A DNA stretch of 64,000 nt from Acidobacteriota bacterium (GTDB lineage Bacteria; Acidobacteriota; Terriglobia; Terriglobales; Acidobacteriaceae). The notes beneath the pieces are model-generated. The model was not told the origin of the DNA and did not search any database. It saw nothing but the letters and a program-made list of their open reading frames with translations. Positions 7,716 to 17,151 of the stretch are shown in pieces. Position numbers and translations under genes: made by a program. Numbering within the stretch: the stretch's first letter is position 1; the number at the start of each line of letters is the position of its first letter. Location of the stretch: contig JAJXZT010000001.1 in assembly GCA_021779935.1 (NCBI GenBank), forward strand, positions 186,001 through 250,000. Reading direction: 5' to 3'.

Positions 7716-9038
7716 ATGGCTTATTTGGTTTCACATCCCGACGAGGTAAAGGTCATCTCCAGCCGCTTTGGCAAAGGTGCGGCCGATATCGACCGATACC
7801 TTGAACTGGACGGATATAAGGCCGTCCAGATGGCTTTGCAGATGGGTTCAGAGGCGGTCATCAACGAGGTCAAGGCCTCCAACCTCCGCGGCCGTGGCGG
7901 TGCTGGCTTCCCCACCGGCATGAAGTGGTCTTTCGTGCCCAAGGAATCGGCCAAGCCGAAGTACGTCCTCTGCAACGGCGACGAATCCGAGCCGGGCACC
8001 TGCAAGGACCGGCTCATCTTCGAGCATGACCCGCATGCGGTGATTGAAGGCGCCATGATTGCCGCCATCGCCGTCAACGCCCACAAGGCTTACATCTACA
8101 TTCGCGGCGAATATCGTTACCTGCTGGAGATCATGCAGAAGTCGATTGCCGACGTGTATGCCCGGGGCTTCGCAGGCAAGAACATTTTCGGCAGCGGGTA
8201 TGACCTCGACGTCTACTGGCACGGCGGCGCGGGAGCGTATGAGGTCGGCGAAGAGTCGGCGCTGATGGAATCGCTGGAAGGCAAACGCGGAGTGCCGCGC
8301 ATTCGTCCGCCGTTCCCAGCCGTCGTCGGACTCTGGGGTGGCCCCACGGTCATCAACAACGCCGAGACGCTGGCTAGCGTTCCGCACATCATCATGATGG
8401 GCGGCCAGAAATACGCCGACATCGGAACCCCCAAGAACGGCGGCACTCGCCTCTTCTGCCTCAGCGGACACCTTGAGAAGCCGGGCGTCTACGAACTGCC
8501 GATGGGCTACAACCTCAAGAAGATGATCTACGAGGTTGGCGGCGGCATTTCGAACGGACGCAAGTTGAAGGCAGTTGTTCCCGGCGGGTCGTCCACCCCG
8601 GTTCTTACCGCCGATGAAATCGACATTGCAATGGATTTCGATTCCGTGGCGAAGGCCGGCTCGATGCTGGGCTCGGGCGGCGTGGTAGTGATCGACGACG
8701 CCACCTGCATCGTCAAGTTCGCGCTTCGCACCATGCAGTTTTACCGGCATGAGAGTTGCGGCTGGTGCATTCCCTGCCGCGAAGGTACGGACTGGCTCAA
8801 CAAGACCCTCACGCGCTTCCACGCAGGCGGCGGTCTTGCCAAGGACATCGACAACATCCGTTACCTCGCCGAGAACATGCTGGGACGCACATTCTGTCCC
8901 CTCGGCGATGCAGCGGCCATGCCAACGATTGGATTCGTGAAAAAGTTCCGTGAGGAATTTGAAGCGCACCTGGAAGGCAAACCGTGTCCGTTTGAAAAGC
9001 ACGGTGCGATTTCGCAGCTTCCGGTCATGAGCCATTGA
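7716..9038 (+). CDS. nuoF: NADH-quinone oxidoreductase subunit F
   Basis: A 440-residue 51-kDa-type subunit that oxidises NADH, binding FMN and cluster N3. The Gly-rich nucleotide/FMN loop GRGGAGFPTGMKW, the CNGDESEPGTCKDR segment and the cluster motif SCGWCIPCREGT with the distal Cys in TFCPLGD are present. Length and order are normal. nuoG follows after about 70 bases. Confidence 0.97.
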   Translation: MAYLVSHPDEVKVISSRFGKGAADIDRYLELDGYKAVQMALQMGSEAVINEVKASNLRGRGGAGFPTGMKWSFVPKESAKPKYVLCNGDESEPGTCKDRLIFEHDPHAVIEGAMIAAIAVNAHKAYIYIRGEYRYLLEIMQKSIADVYARGFAGKNIFGSGYDLDVYWHGGAGAYEVGEESALMESLEGKRGVPRIRPPFPAVVGLWGGPTVINNAETLASVPHIIMMGGQKYADIGTPKNGGTRLFCLSGHLEKPGVYELPMGYNLKKMIYEVGGGISNGRKLKAVVPGGSSTPVLTADEIDIAMDFDSVAKAGSMLGSGGVVVIDDATCIVKFALRTMQFYRHESCGWCIPCREGTDWLNKTLTRFHAGGGLAKDIDNIRYLAENMLGRTFCPLGDAAAMPTIGFVKKFREEFEAHLEGKPCPFEKHGAISQLPVMSH

Positions 9039-9110
9039 GGCAGCTACTAAAAAGTTCCATAACAGCCGGCGCGTAATCAGAATCGCCGCTTGCAGGTCGA
9101 AAAAGAATTC

Positions 9111-11480
9111 ATGGCTGACGCACCAAAGCTCGTAAACATCACCGTCAACGGCAAGAAGACTACGGCCCCGGCGGGCACGCTTCTTATCGAAGCCTGCAAG
9201 CAGATCGGCATCGAAGTCCCATCCTTCTGTTATTACCCCGGCCTCTCTTTGCAGGGCGCCTGCCGCATGTGCCTGGTCGAAATCGAAAAGATGCCCAAGC
9301 TCCAGACCGCCTGCACCACTCCGGTCGCCGAGGGCATGGTGGTCAACACCGAGAGCGAAAAGGTCGTCCAGTCGCGCAAGGCCATGTTGGAAATTGTCCT
9401 CGCGAACCATCCGCTCGATTGCCCCGTTTGCGACGCCGGTGGCGAGTGCGAGCTCCAGGACATGACGTACACCTACGGCGCGGCGGAGTCGAAGTTCATC
9501 GATATCAAGAGCCATCGCGACGAGCAACAGTGGTCGCCGGTCGTCTTCTTTGACCGCCCCCGTTGCATCCTCTGCTACCGCTGCGTACGCGTCTGCGGAG
9601 AAGGCATGGATGTCTGGGCGCTCGGCGTGCAGAACCGCGGACAGGGTTCGGTCATCGCTCCCAACAAGCAGGACCACCTTGAGTGCGAAGAGTGCGGCAT
9701 GTGTATCGACATCTGCCCGGTTGGCGCACTCACCAGCGGCTCCTATCGCTACAAGACACGCCCGTGGGAGATGAACCACGTTGGCACCGTCTGCACCCAC
9801 TGCGGCGACGGCTGTCTCACCACCGTCGGTGTCCGCCGCAGCGATACGGGCATGGAAATTGTGCGCTGTGACAATCGCGACAAGAGCGGCATCAACGGCG
9901 ACTTCCTCTGCGTCAAGGGCCGCTACGCGTTCGACTTCGCCGCCAATCAGGAGCGCATCACGCAACCGCTCATCAAGCGCGATGGCAAGTTTGTTCCGGC
10001 CACCTGGACCCAGGCCATCGAACTTGTCGCGGACAAATTCAAGCAGGTTGTCCAGAAGGATGGGCCGCAGGCCATCGGAGTCATTGGCTCCAACCGTACA
10101 ACCAACGAGGAAAATTACCTCCTTCAGAAGTTTGCGCGCCTCGTCCTCGGCACCAACAATATCGACCATCACCGCACGGCCGACTTCCCTGCTTTTGCCA
10201 AGGCGATTTCGGAGAACAAGGCGCGGACAGCTTCCATGCGCGATGTCTTCGAGGCGCCGGCCGTTCTGCTCATCGGCAACGACCCCACCGAGCAACATCC
10301 GCTGCTCGCCTGGCAGATTCGCAACAACGTTCGCCTGCACCGCAGCAAGTTCTACATCGTCAACTCGCAGGCCATCAAGTTGCGTCGTCAGGCCACGCAG
10401 TTTGTGCAGATACCCACCGGCGCGGAAGCGCGATTTGTCGACTTCCTCTCGGGAAATGATGCCGCCGCGGGTACCCTGACTCAGGCCGGTGCGTCCAACG
10501 AAAACCTCAGCCAGTTGCGGGATGCGCTCAAGGGCGAGCAGAACCTCGTCGTCATCTTCGGTTCCGAGCTTCGCGGTGCGGATATTTCCGCTCTTGTGAA
10601 ATTTGCCGCTCCGCAGAATGCAAAATTCATCTGTCTCGGCGACTACGCAAACTCGCGCGGCGCTGCCGACATGGGACTCTTCCCCGATCTGCTGCCCGGC
10701 TACGCTACCTTTGCGGGCGCGGCCCGCTACCAGCAGGAATGGGGTGCGGACGTTCCAGCCCTGGTCGGCATGGATCTCAAGCAGATGTTCGGCGCGGCCA
10801 GGGATGGCAAGCTGAAAGCGCTGTACGTCGTTGGTTCGAATCCGGTATCGCGCTACGCTCTTGACCCCTTCGTTCTGCAGGCGCCGTTCGTCGTTGTCCA
10901 GGACATGTTCATGACCGAGACGGCAATCGCGGCCGACGTGATTCTGCCCGCCGCATTTGCCTACGAAAAGTCCGGCACGTTCACCAGCACCTGCGGAGAT
11001 TTGCAGATGTTGCGCAAGGCCGGTGACGTTGTCTCCGTCAAGTCCGACTTCGAAATCGTCGTGCGCATCGCCGAGAAGATGGGTTATGACGTGCGGAAAC
11101 TGGTGCCCTTCGGCAAGGGTCTTCGCGCCGACATGGGCCAGAGTCGTGGCGCGCAGTCCGGCGAGGCCGATCGTCACTCCGTCTGGCTACAGGCTCGCGG
11201 CCTCGAACCCAAAGTTTCGCCCTTCGATCCGCTGGCAACGCTCGATGAGATTCAGCGGCTGATTCCGGGCTACGACGTTTCGCAGATCAATCTCGTCTCC
11301 GGAAACGACGAACACACGCAGCTCGTGCAGATTCAGAACGCCAGTATCCCCAGTCATCCGGAGCTGGTCGTTCCGTCCAACGATACGTTGTTTACCTCCG
11401 GAACTCTTGGCCGCTACTCCACCGTGCTGAATTCGGTGATGGAGCGCCGGGCAACAGGCAAGGAAGTGGCCGCCGACTAG
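9111..11480 (+). CDS. nuoG: NADH-quinone oxidoreductase subunit G
   Basis: A 789-residue 75-kDa-type iron-sulfur subunit. ATG 9111 (MADAPKLVNITVNG) is preferred over the in-frame TTG at 9090. The order is: an N-terminal 2Fe-2S ferredoxin domain (SFCYYPG, GACRMC), the His-Cys 4Fe-4S motif (HPLDCPVCDAGGECELQ), two further cluster motifs (RCILCYRCVRVC and CEECGMCIDICP), a fourth Cys set (CTHCGDGC), then a molybdopterin-oxidoreductase-like domain from about residue 270. That domain includes the SNPVSRYALDP and AADVILPAAFAYEKSGTFT segments. The extra CTHCGDGC motif corresponds to the N7 site found in only some bacteria. Confidence 0.96.
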   Translation: MADAPKLVNITVNGKKTTAPAGTLLIEACKQIGIEVPSFCYYPGLSLQGACRMCLVEIEKMPKLQTACTTPVAEGMVVNTESEKVVQSRKAMLEIVLANHPLDCPVCDAGGECELQDMTYTYGAAESKFIDIKSHRDEQQWSPVVFFDRPRCILCYRCVRVCGEGMDVWALGVQNRGQGSVIAPNKQDHLECEECGMCIDICPVGALTSGSYRYKTRPWEMNHVGTVCTHCGDGCLTTVGVRRSDTGMEIVRCDNRDKSGINGDFLCVKGRYAFDFAANQERITQPLIKRDGKFVPATWTQAIELVADKFKQVVQKDGPQAIGVIGSNRTTNEENYLLQKFARLVLGTNNIDHHRTADFPAFAKAISENKARTASMRDVFEAPAVLLIGNDPTEQHPLLAWQIRNNVRLHRSKFYIVNSQAIKLRRQATQFVQIPTGAEARFVDFLSGNDAAAGTLTQAGASNENLSQLRDALKGEQNLVVIFGSELRGADISALVKFAAPQNAKFICLGDYANSRGAADMGLFPDLLPGYATFAGAARYQQEWGADVPALVGMDLKQMFGAARDGKLKALYVVGSNPVSRYALDPFVLQAPFVVVQDMFMTETAIAADVILPAAFAYEKSGTFTSTCGDLQMLRKAGDVVSVKSDFEIVVRIAEKMGYDVRKLVPFGKGLRADMGQSRGAQSGEADRHSVWLQARGLEPKVSPFDPLATLDEIQRLIPGYDVSQINLVSGNDEHTQLVQIQNASIPSHPELVVPSNDTLFTSGTLGRYSTVLNSVMERRATGKEVAAD

Positions 11481-11551
11481 GCGGCAGTGAAAGTTTGGCC
11501 GCGATTTGCGGCGCATGGTTTTACAACGCAAGTTTAGGAAACAGGGTGAGC

Positions 11552-11612
11552 GATGACGTACTGATTACATCGTGACACGATGTAATCGTCATTCAACACT
11601 CGTCAATCATCG
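11552..11612. repeat. Palindrome and heptamer-like repeat before nuoH
   Basis: Within the 132-base nuoG-nuoH gap lies a perfect odd palindrome at 11563-11587: 12-base arms GATTACATCGTG and CACGATGTAATC around a single A. The flank up to the nuoH ATG reads as heptamers close to ATCGTCA (11585-11612), and the left flank carries the reverse form (GATGACG). It may be another member of the heptamer family, an operator-like dyad, or both. A second ATCGT...ACGAT dyad sits at the window end. Confidence 0.7.
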
Positions 11613-12689
11613 ATGCCAATGAACGCCGGTACATTCATCCTCGTCGCTGTCGTAAAGATCGTCATCGCGGTGTTCGTCCTGCTGACCGCTTGCGCCTACA
11701 CCGTCTGGCTTGAGCGCAAGGTCGTGGGCCACATCCAGAACCGCTGGGGCCCCACGCGCGTCGGCCCCTTCGGGCTTCTGCAACCGCTCGCGGACGGACT
11801 CAAGTTCATCCTCAAGGAAGACTTGACGCCGCCCTACGTCAATCGGACGATCTACATTCTCGCGCCCATGCTGGCGCTCACCATGGCGCTCACCTCCATC
11901 GCGCTCATTCCGGTGGGCCCGGTGATTCACGCCTTTGGCATCTCGACTCCCATCCAGATCACTGGAGTCGTCAACTCCGCCACCGGACGCGGTGCCGACA
12001 TCAACATCGGCCTGCTGATTATTCTCGGCATCACCTCGCTCGGTGTTTACGGCATTGCGCTCGCCGGTTGGTCGTCGAACTCCAAGTATTCCCTGCTCGG
12101 CGCGCTGCGCGCTTCCGCGCAGATGGTGAGCTACGAAATTGCGCTCGGTCTTTCGCTTGTCGGCGTGCTGATTCTTTCCGGCACGTTCAGCCTTCACGCC
12201 ATCGTGGAAATGCAGCAGGGCACGTGGTTCGGATTCATTCCCAAGTGGAATATTTTCCGCGGCCAGATCTTCGCCTTCTTCATTTACCTGATGGCCGCGT
12301 TCGCCGAAACCAACCGCGTGCCGTTCGACCTGCCGGAAGCGGAAAGCGAACTCGTCGCCGGATACCACACCGAATACAGCGCAATGAAGTTCGCCATGTT
12401 CTTCGTGGCCGAATACGCCAACATGATCACCGTCGCCTGCCTCGCCTCCATCCTCTTTCTCGGTGGATGGAGCGGCCCGGTCTTTGGTCCGGCGATTCTC
12501 CAGGCGCTGCTGCCCGTATTCTGGTTCGCGCTTCGCATTGTCTTCTTTATGTTTGTCTACATCTGGGTTCGCGGAACGTTGCCGCGTTTCCGTTATGACC
12601 AGTTGATGGGTTTCGGCTGGAAGTTTCTCTTCCCGCTCGCGCTGGCGAATATCCTGATCACTGCGTTGGTGGTCGCCTGGCGGGCTTAA
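11613..12689 (+). CDS. nuoH: NADH-quinone oxidoreductase subunit H
   Basis: A 358-residue membrane subunit linking the quinone site to the proton-pumping arm, with about eight helices. The conserved WLERKVVGHIQNRWGPTRVG loop and the acidic loop AAFAETNRVPFDLPEAESEL, which lies in the quinone channel, are intact. Two near-adjacent ATGs (11613 and 11619) are possible starts. Only 47 bases separate it from nuoJ, so the nuoI usually located here is missing. Confidence 0.97.
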   Translation: MPMNAGTFILVAVVKIVIAVFVLLTACAYTVWLERKVVGHIQNRWGPTRVGPFGLLQPLADGLKFILKEDLTPPYVNRTIYILAPMLALTMALTSIALIPVGPVIHAFGISTPIQITGVVNSATGRGADINIGLLIILGITSLGVYGIALAGWSSNSKYSLLGALRASAQMVSYEIALGLSLVGVLILSGTFSLHAIVEMQQGTWFGFIPKWNIFRGQIFAFFIYLMAAFAETNRVPFDLPEAESELVAGYHTEYSAMKFAMFFVAEYANMITVACLASILFLGGWSGPVFGPAILQALLPVFWFALRIVFFMFVYIWVRGTLPRFRYDQLMGFGWKFLFPLALANILITALVVAWRA

Positions 12690-12736
12690 CAAGTTGCTGT
12701 GAACCCGGCTGCCTGTGCCGCCGGAGATGATAAACA

Positions 12737-13237
12737 ATGCTGGAAACTGTCCTGTTCTTAATCTTTGCGGCCATCTGCGTCGGCGGAGCCATTAACCTCC
12801 TCGCGCAGAAACACCCGATTTCAAGCGCCCTGTCGCTCATCGTGGTGATGGGTTCGCTTGCCATGGTGTATCTGCTGCTCGGCGCCGAGTTTGTTGCCGC
12901 CGTCCAGATCATCATTTATGCCGGCGCCATCATGGTGCTCTTCGTCTTCGTCATCATGCTGCTCAATGCCGGCGAAGAAGAACGCTCCGCCACCGGCAGC
13001 CGCGTTGCCATGGTGCTTGGCGTCCCCGGACTGCTTGCCGCCGCCGTAACCACCGGCTGGGTTCTCACCAGGCATGGTCCTGCCAGCACCCCGGTGGTGC
13101 TTGGAGAGTTCCATGGCTCGGCACATGCCATCGGCCGCCTGCTGTTCCACGAATTCCTGCTGCCCTTTGAAGTCACGTCCGTGCTCATTCTTGTCGCCAT
13201 CATGGGCGCGGTAGTACTGGCGCGGAGGGGAGAGTAA
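12737..13237 (+). CDS. nuoJ: NADH-quinone oxidoreductase subunit J
   Basis: A 166-residue membrane subunit of complex I with five predicted helices, including the flexible conserved helix ([20 protein letters not shown]). The length is typical. nuoK begins two bases after its stop. Confidence 0.95.
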   Translation: MLETVLFLIFAAICVGGAINLLAQKHPISSALSLIVVMGSLAMVYLLLGAEFVAAVQIIIYAGAIMVLFVFVIMLLNAGEEERSATGSRVAMVLGVPGLLAAAVTTGWVLTRHGPASTPVVLGEFHGSAHAIGRLLFHEFLLPFEVTSVLILVAIMGAVVLARRGE

Positions 13238-13239
13238 CC

Positions 13240-13542
13240 ATGGTTCCTCTGTCCTGGTATCTGTTGTTGAGCGCGTTCCTGTTCGCCAGCGGCGTCGCCG
13301 GTTTTCTCATTCGGCGCAACATCATCACGATCTTCATGTCGATCGAGTTGATGCTCAACGGAGTGAACCTTGCGTTTATCGCGTTCGCAACCGTTCGTCA
13401 TTCGCTCAATGGAAATGTCTTCGTCTTTTTCGTCATGGTCGTGGCCGCCGCCGAAGCCGCCGTTGGCCTTGCCATCATCATTGCTGTCTACCGCACGCGC
13501 GAGACTCTGAACGTGGACCGCGTGAACTTATTGAAGCTATAG
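13240..13542 (+). CDS. nuoK: NADH-quinone oxidoreductase subunit K
   Basis: A 100-residue, three-helix subunit. The conserved glutamate in [13 protein letters not shown] and the second in [11 protein letters not shown] match the proton-channel residues of the MrpC/NuoK family. It is four bases from nuoL. Confidence 0.96.
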   Translation: MVPLSWYLLLSAFLFASGVAGFLIRRNIITIFMSIELMLNGVNLAFIAFATVRHSLNGNVFVFFVMVVAAAEAAVGLAIIIAVYRTRETLNVDRVNLLKL

Positions 13543-13546
13543 CCTT

Positions 13547-15550
13547 ATGACACTTTGGCTCATTCCGCTGTTGCCGCTCGCCGGGGCCGCCATCAACGGC
13601 CTCTTCGGCCGGCGCTTCTCGCGCAAACTCGTCGCCACCGTCGCGCTTGCCTTCACGGCCGCCTCGTTCCTTTGGGCGCTCGTCATCGCCAGCCGCTTCC
13701 TTTCCGGTGGACAGGTCCCCATCGCCGACCATGTCGCCACGTGGCTTCAGATTGGTGACTTCCGCATCGAGTACGGGTTCCTCGTGGATCAACTCTCGAT
13801 GGTCATGATGCTGGTTGTCACCGGCGTGGGCTTCCTCATCCACATTTACTCGGTGGCGTACATGGAGCATGAGGGCGGCTACTATCGCTACTTCAGCTAC
13901 CTCAACCTCTTCATGTTCTTCATGCTCACCCTTGTCCTGGCGAACAACTACCTGTTGATGTTCGTCGGATGGGAGGGTGTGGGCCTGGCGTCGTACCTGC
14001 TGATCGGCTTCTTCTTCCGCCGCGACTCCGCCGCGGATGCCGGCAAGAAGGCCTTCATCACCAACCGTATCGGCGACTTCGGATTCCTCATCGCGCTCTT
14101 CCTCCTCGTCAAGAACTTCGGCACGCTCCAGTTCGCCGATCTCTTCGATAAGGTTGCGAAGTATTCGCCCGGCGCCGAAGTCGGTGTTGGCGTGCTGACC
14201 GCAATCGCCCTCCTCATGCTCATGGGCGCCACCGGAAAATCCGCGCAGATTCCGCTTTATGTCTGGTTGCCGGACGCGATGGAAGGTCCCACGCCTGTGT
14301 CGGCACTCATCCACGCCGCCACCATGGTCACCGCCGGCGTCTACATGATCTGCCGCTCCAACGCGATCTTCAGCCGCGCACCAATCGCCCTGACGGTCGT
14401 CGCCATCATCGGCACGCTGACCGCGTTCTTCGCCGCCACCATCGGCATCACCCAGACCGACATCAAGCGCGTCCTCGCTTACTCCACGGTTTCGCAGCTC
14501 GGCTACATGTTCATGGCCGCCGGAGTCGCTGCATACTCCGCCGCCATCTTCCATCTCATGACGCACGCCTTCTTCAAGGGCCTGCTCTTCCTCGGCGCCG
14601 GTTCGGTCATTCACGGCGTCGGCGGCGAACAGGACATGCGCAAGATGGGTGGCCTCAAGAAGTACATGCCGTGGACCTTCTGGACAATGTTCGCCGCCAC
14701 CTGTGCCATCTCCGGCATCCCGTTCTTCGCGGGCTTCTACTCGAAGGATGAGATTCTCTGGCAGGCCTACTCCAGCCCGCACGGCAGTTGGATCTTCTGG
14801 CTTGTCGGCGTCATCACCGCCTACATGACCAGCTTCTACATGTTCCGCCTGCTTTTCATGACCTTCACCGGCGAATATCGTGGCGCCATCGAACCTGCGC
14901 ACGGCCACGGCGCGCATGACGACCACGGCCACCACGGCACTCCGCACGAGAGTCCCTGGATGATGCTTGGCCCACTGGTCATTCTCGGCATTCTCTCGGT
15001 TGTCGGCGGATACGTCGGAGTTGGACATCGCTTCGAAAACTTCCTCGCTCCGGTAACGCCGTCGGTGCTGTCTGAGCCGCAGACTGCGGCCTTGGCCGCC
15101 CCGGAAAGCGCTGCTCTTCCTGCGCAGCAATCTGAACCCGCTTCCGAGAATTCGGGCCTTGAAGACGAACTCATGGCCATCTCGATTCTCTGCGCGTTCA
15201 GCGGCCTCGGCCTGGCGTGGTTCCTTTACGTCAAGCGCCGCGACCTGCCGGACAAGATTGCCGATTCGCTTGGCGGTCTCTACACAACGGTTTTGAACAA
15301 GTACTACGTGGATCAAATCTATGGTGCCGCCATCATTCGCCCGCTCATCAACGGGTCGCGCGCGATCCTCTGGCGAGGAATCGATGCGGGCGCCATTGAC
15401 GGCACCCTCAACGCCAGCGCCAAGGGCGCGCAGGAGACCGGTGGAGCATTCCGCCGCCTGCAGTCCGGCAACATCCGCTCTTATGCCGGATGGGTCGCCG
15501 CCGGCGCGGCTGTCGTGGTCATCTACATGGTCTGGATGGGGACGCGATGA
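13547..15550 (+). CDS. nuoL: NADH-quinone oxidoreductase subunit L
   Basis: A 667-residue antiporter-like proton-pumping subunit with about 16 helices and the long lateral helix at the C-terminus. Signatures are VGWEGVGLASYLLIGFFF, VWLPDAMEGPTPVSALIHAA and KRVLAYSTVSQLGYM. Two unusual inserts lie near residues 445-470, where a His-rich loop (HGHGAHDDHGHHGTPHE) occurs, and near 500-535, an Ala/Pro/Glu-rich loop. The TGA overlaps the nuoM ATG. Confidence 0.97.
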   Translation: MTLWLIPLLPLAGAAINGLFGRRFSRKLVATVALAFTAASFLWALVIASRFLSGGQVPIADHVATWLQIGDFRIEYGFLVDQLSMVMMLVVTGVGFLIHIYSVAYMEHEGGYYRYFSYLNLFMFFMLTLVLANNYLLMFVGWEGVGLASYLLIGFFFRRDSAADAGKKAFITNRIGDFGFLIALFLLVKNFGTLQFADLFDKVAKYSPGAEVGVGVLTAIALLMLMGATGKSAQIPLYVWLPDAMEGPTPVSALIHAATMVTAGVYMICRSNAIFSRAPIALTVVAIIGTLTAFFAATIGITQTDIKRVLAYSTVSQLGYMFMAAGVAAYSAAIFHLMTHAFFKGLLFLGAGSVIHGVGGEQDMRKMGGLKKYMPWTFWTMFAATCAISGIPFFAGFYSKDEILWQAYSSPHGSWIFWLVGVITAYMTSFYMFRLLFMTFTGEYRGAIEPAHGHGAHDDHGHHGTPHESPWMMLGPLVILGILSVVGGYVGVGHRFENFLAPVTPSVLSEPQTAALAAPESAALPAQQSEPASENSGLEDELMAISILCAFSGLGLAWFLYVKRRDLPDKIADSLGGLYTTVLNKYYVDQIYGAAIIRPLINGSRAILWRGIDAGAIDGTLNASAKGAQETGGAFRRLQSGNIRSYAGWVAAGAAVVVIYMVWMGTR

Positions 15551-17151
15551 ACGCAGCCAGTCTTAACCCGATGATTCTCACCCTGGTCACGTTCCTGCCG
15601 GCACTCGGCGCCGTGCTCCTGATGCTCTTCCCGCGTCGCGCGCGCGACATTCGCTGGTTCGCGCTTGGCATCTCGATCGCGACGTTCGTCCTGTCGCTGC
15701 ATCTGCCGTGGCATTTCGTCAATGGTCATCCTGGCTTTCAGTTCCAGGTCGATCGCCAGTGGATCACCACGCCGAACATTCACTACCACATCGGCGTGGA
15801 CGGAATCTCCCTCTGGCTCGTCGTACTCACCACTTTCCTCACGCCTTTCTGCGTATTGATCTCCTGGAAATCGGTGAACGACCGCGTCAAGGAATTCTTC
15901 ATCCTCCTGCTGCTGCTGGAGACGGCGATGATCGGCGTCTTTATCGCGCTCGATCTTTTCCTCTTCTACTTCTTCTGGGAAGCCACTCTCATCCCGATGG
16001 CGCTGATCATCGGCATGTTTGGCCACGAGCGCCGCATCTACGCTGCCGTCAAGTTCTTCCTCTACACGATGGTCGCATCGGTCTTCATGCTCATCGCCAT
16101 CATCTGGCTCTACGCTCACACCGGCAGCTTTGACTTCGTCGTCATCCAGGGAATGCTCGCCAGCGGCCAACTCGTCATTCCCGCCCACATCGCACAGTGG
16201 CTCTTCCTCGGATTCTTCATCGCGTTTGCCGTCAAGGTGCCGCTCTTCCCGTTGCACACCTGGCTGCCTGACGCCCACGTCGAGGCCCCTGCCGCCGGTT
16301 CCGTGCTGCTCGCGGGCGTGCTCCTCAAGATGGGCACTTACGGCCTGCTGCGCTTCAACCTCGGACTCTTCCCCGAACTCGCGCGGCGCAACGCTCCGTG
16401 GATCATCGTGCTCGCCATCATCGGCATCATCTATGGCGCGCTCGTCGCCATGGTTCAGCCGAACCTCAAGAAGTTGATCGCGTACTCCTCCGTGAGCCAC
16501 CTTGGCTTCGTCGTCCTCGGCATCTTCAGCTTCACCCAGGCCGGACTCAACGGCGCCATGTTCATCATGCTCAGCCACGGCGTCACCACCGGCGCGCTCT
16601 TCCTGCTCGCCGGAATGCTCTACGAGCGCCGCCACACCTACGACATCACCGAGTACGGCGGGCTCGCAACGCCCATGCCGATTTACGCCAGCTTCTTCCT
16701 CATCATCACTCTTGCCTCCATTGGCCTGCCGCTGCTGAACGGTTTCATCGGCGAATACCTGGTGCTCACCGGATCGTTCCAGGCCCGCGCGCGCTGGGGA
16801 ATCCTAGCGGCCTCCGGTGTCATCTGGAGCGCCTGTTACATGCTCTGGCTCTACCAGCGCGTCTTCTACGGAGAGGTCAAGCGCGAGGTCAACAACACGC
16901 TGGCTGATGTCAACGCCCGCGAGCGCACGTGCCTCTGGCCGCTCGCCGCTGCGGCGCTCATCATGGGCGTGCTTCCCATGGTGTGGCTGCGGCCCGTCGA
17001 ACCGGCGGTCTCCCGCGTCCTTGCCTTCAGTACCGCGCAGGTGCAGTCTGCCGCGCCGTCAACGATGTCTAACGTGAATGCTGCCGCTCCGGTCGCTGCC
17101 CCTGTCGCCGCGGCCGTTCCAACGCATACTGAACAGGAAAACGGCCGATGA
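15547..17151 (+). CDS. nuoM: NADH-quinone oxidoreductase subunit M
   Basis: A 534-residue antiporter-like subunit. ATG 15547 overlaps the nuoL stop (ATGA), and the in-frame upstream start at 15490 would overlap nuoL heavily. Conserved features are FYFFWEATLIPM, the channel lysine region VKVPLFPLHTWLPDAHVEAP and KKLIAYSSVSHLGF. A 30-residue Ala/Pro/Val tail ends the protein and looks disordered. The stop overlaps the nuoN start (ATGA). Confidence 0.97.
   Translation: MNAASLNPMILTLVTFLPALGAVLLMLFPRRARDIRWFALGISIATFVLSLHLPWHFVNGHPGFQFQVDRQWITTPNIHYHIGVDGISLWLVVLTTFLTPFCVLISWKSVNDRVKEFFILLLLLETAMIGVFIALDLFLFYFFWEATLIPMALIIGMFGHERRIYAAVKFFLYTMVASVFMLIAIIWLYAHTGSFDFVVIQGMLASGQLVIPAHIAQWLFLGFFIAFAVKVPLFPLHTWLPDAHVEAPAAGSVLLAGVLLKMGTYGLLRFNLGLFPELARRNAPWIIVLAIIGIIYGALVAMVQPNLKKLIAYSSVSHLGFVVLGIFSFTQAGLNGAMFIMLSHGVTTGALFLLAGMLYERRHTYDITEYGGLATPMPIYASFFLIITLASIGLPLLNGFIGEYLVLTGSFQARARWGILAASGVIWSACYMLWLYQRVFYGEVKREVNNTLADVNARERTCLWPLAAAALIMGVLPMVWLRPVEPAVSRVLAFSTAQVQSAAPSTMSNVNAAAPVAAPVAAAVPTHTEQENGR

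Noticed and set aside
7848-11177. A 1109-codon open frame on the minus strand
   Set aside because: It is antisense to the fully conserved nuoF and nuoG and has no domain of its own; long antisense frames arise from the strong third-position G+C bias.
13478-15316. A 612-codon minus-strand frame
   Set aside because: Antisense to nuoL; its Glu/Asp/His-rich translation is the complement of a membrane-protein sequence.
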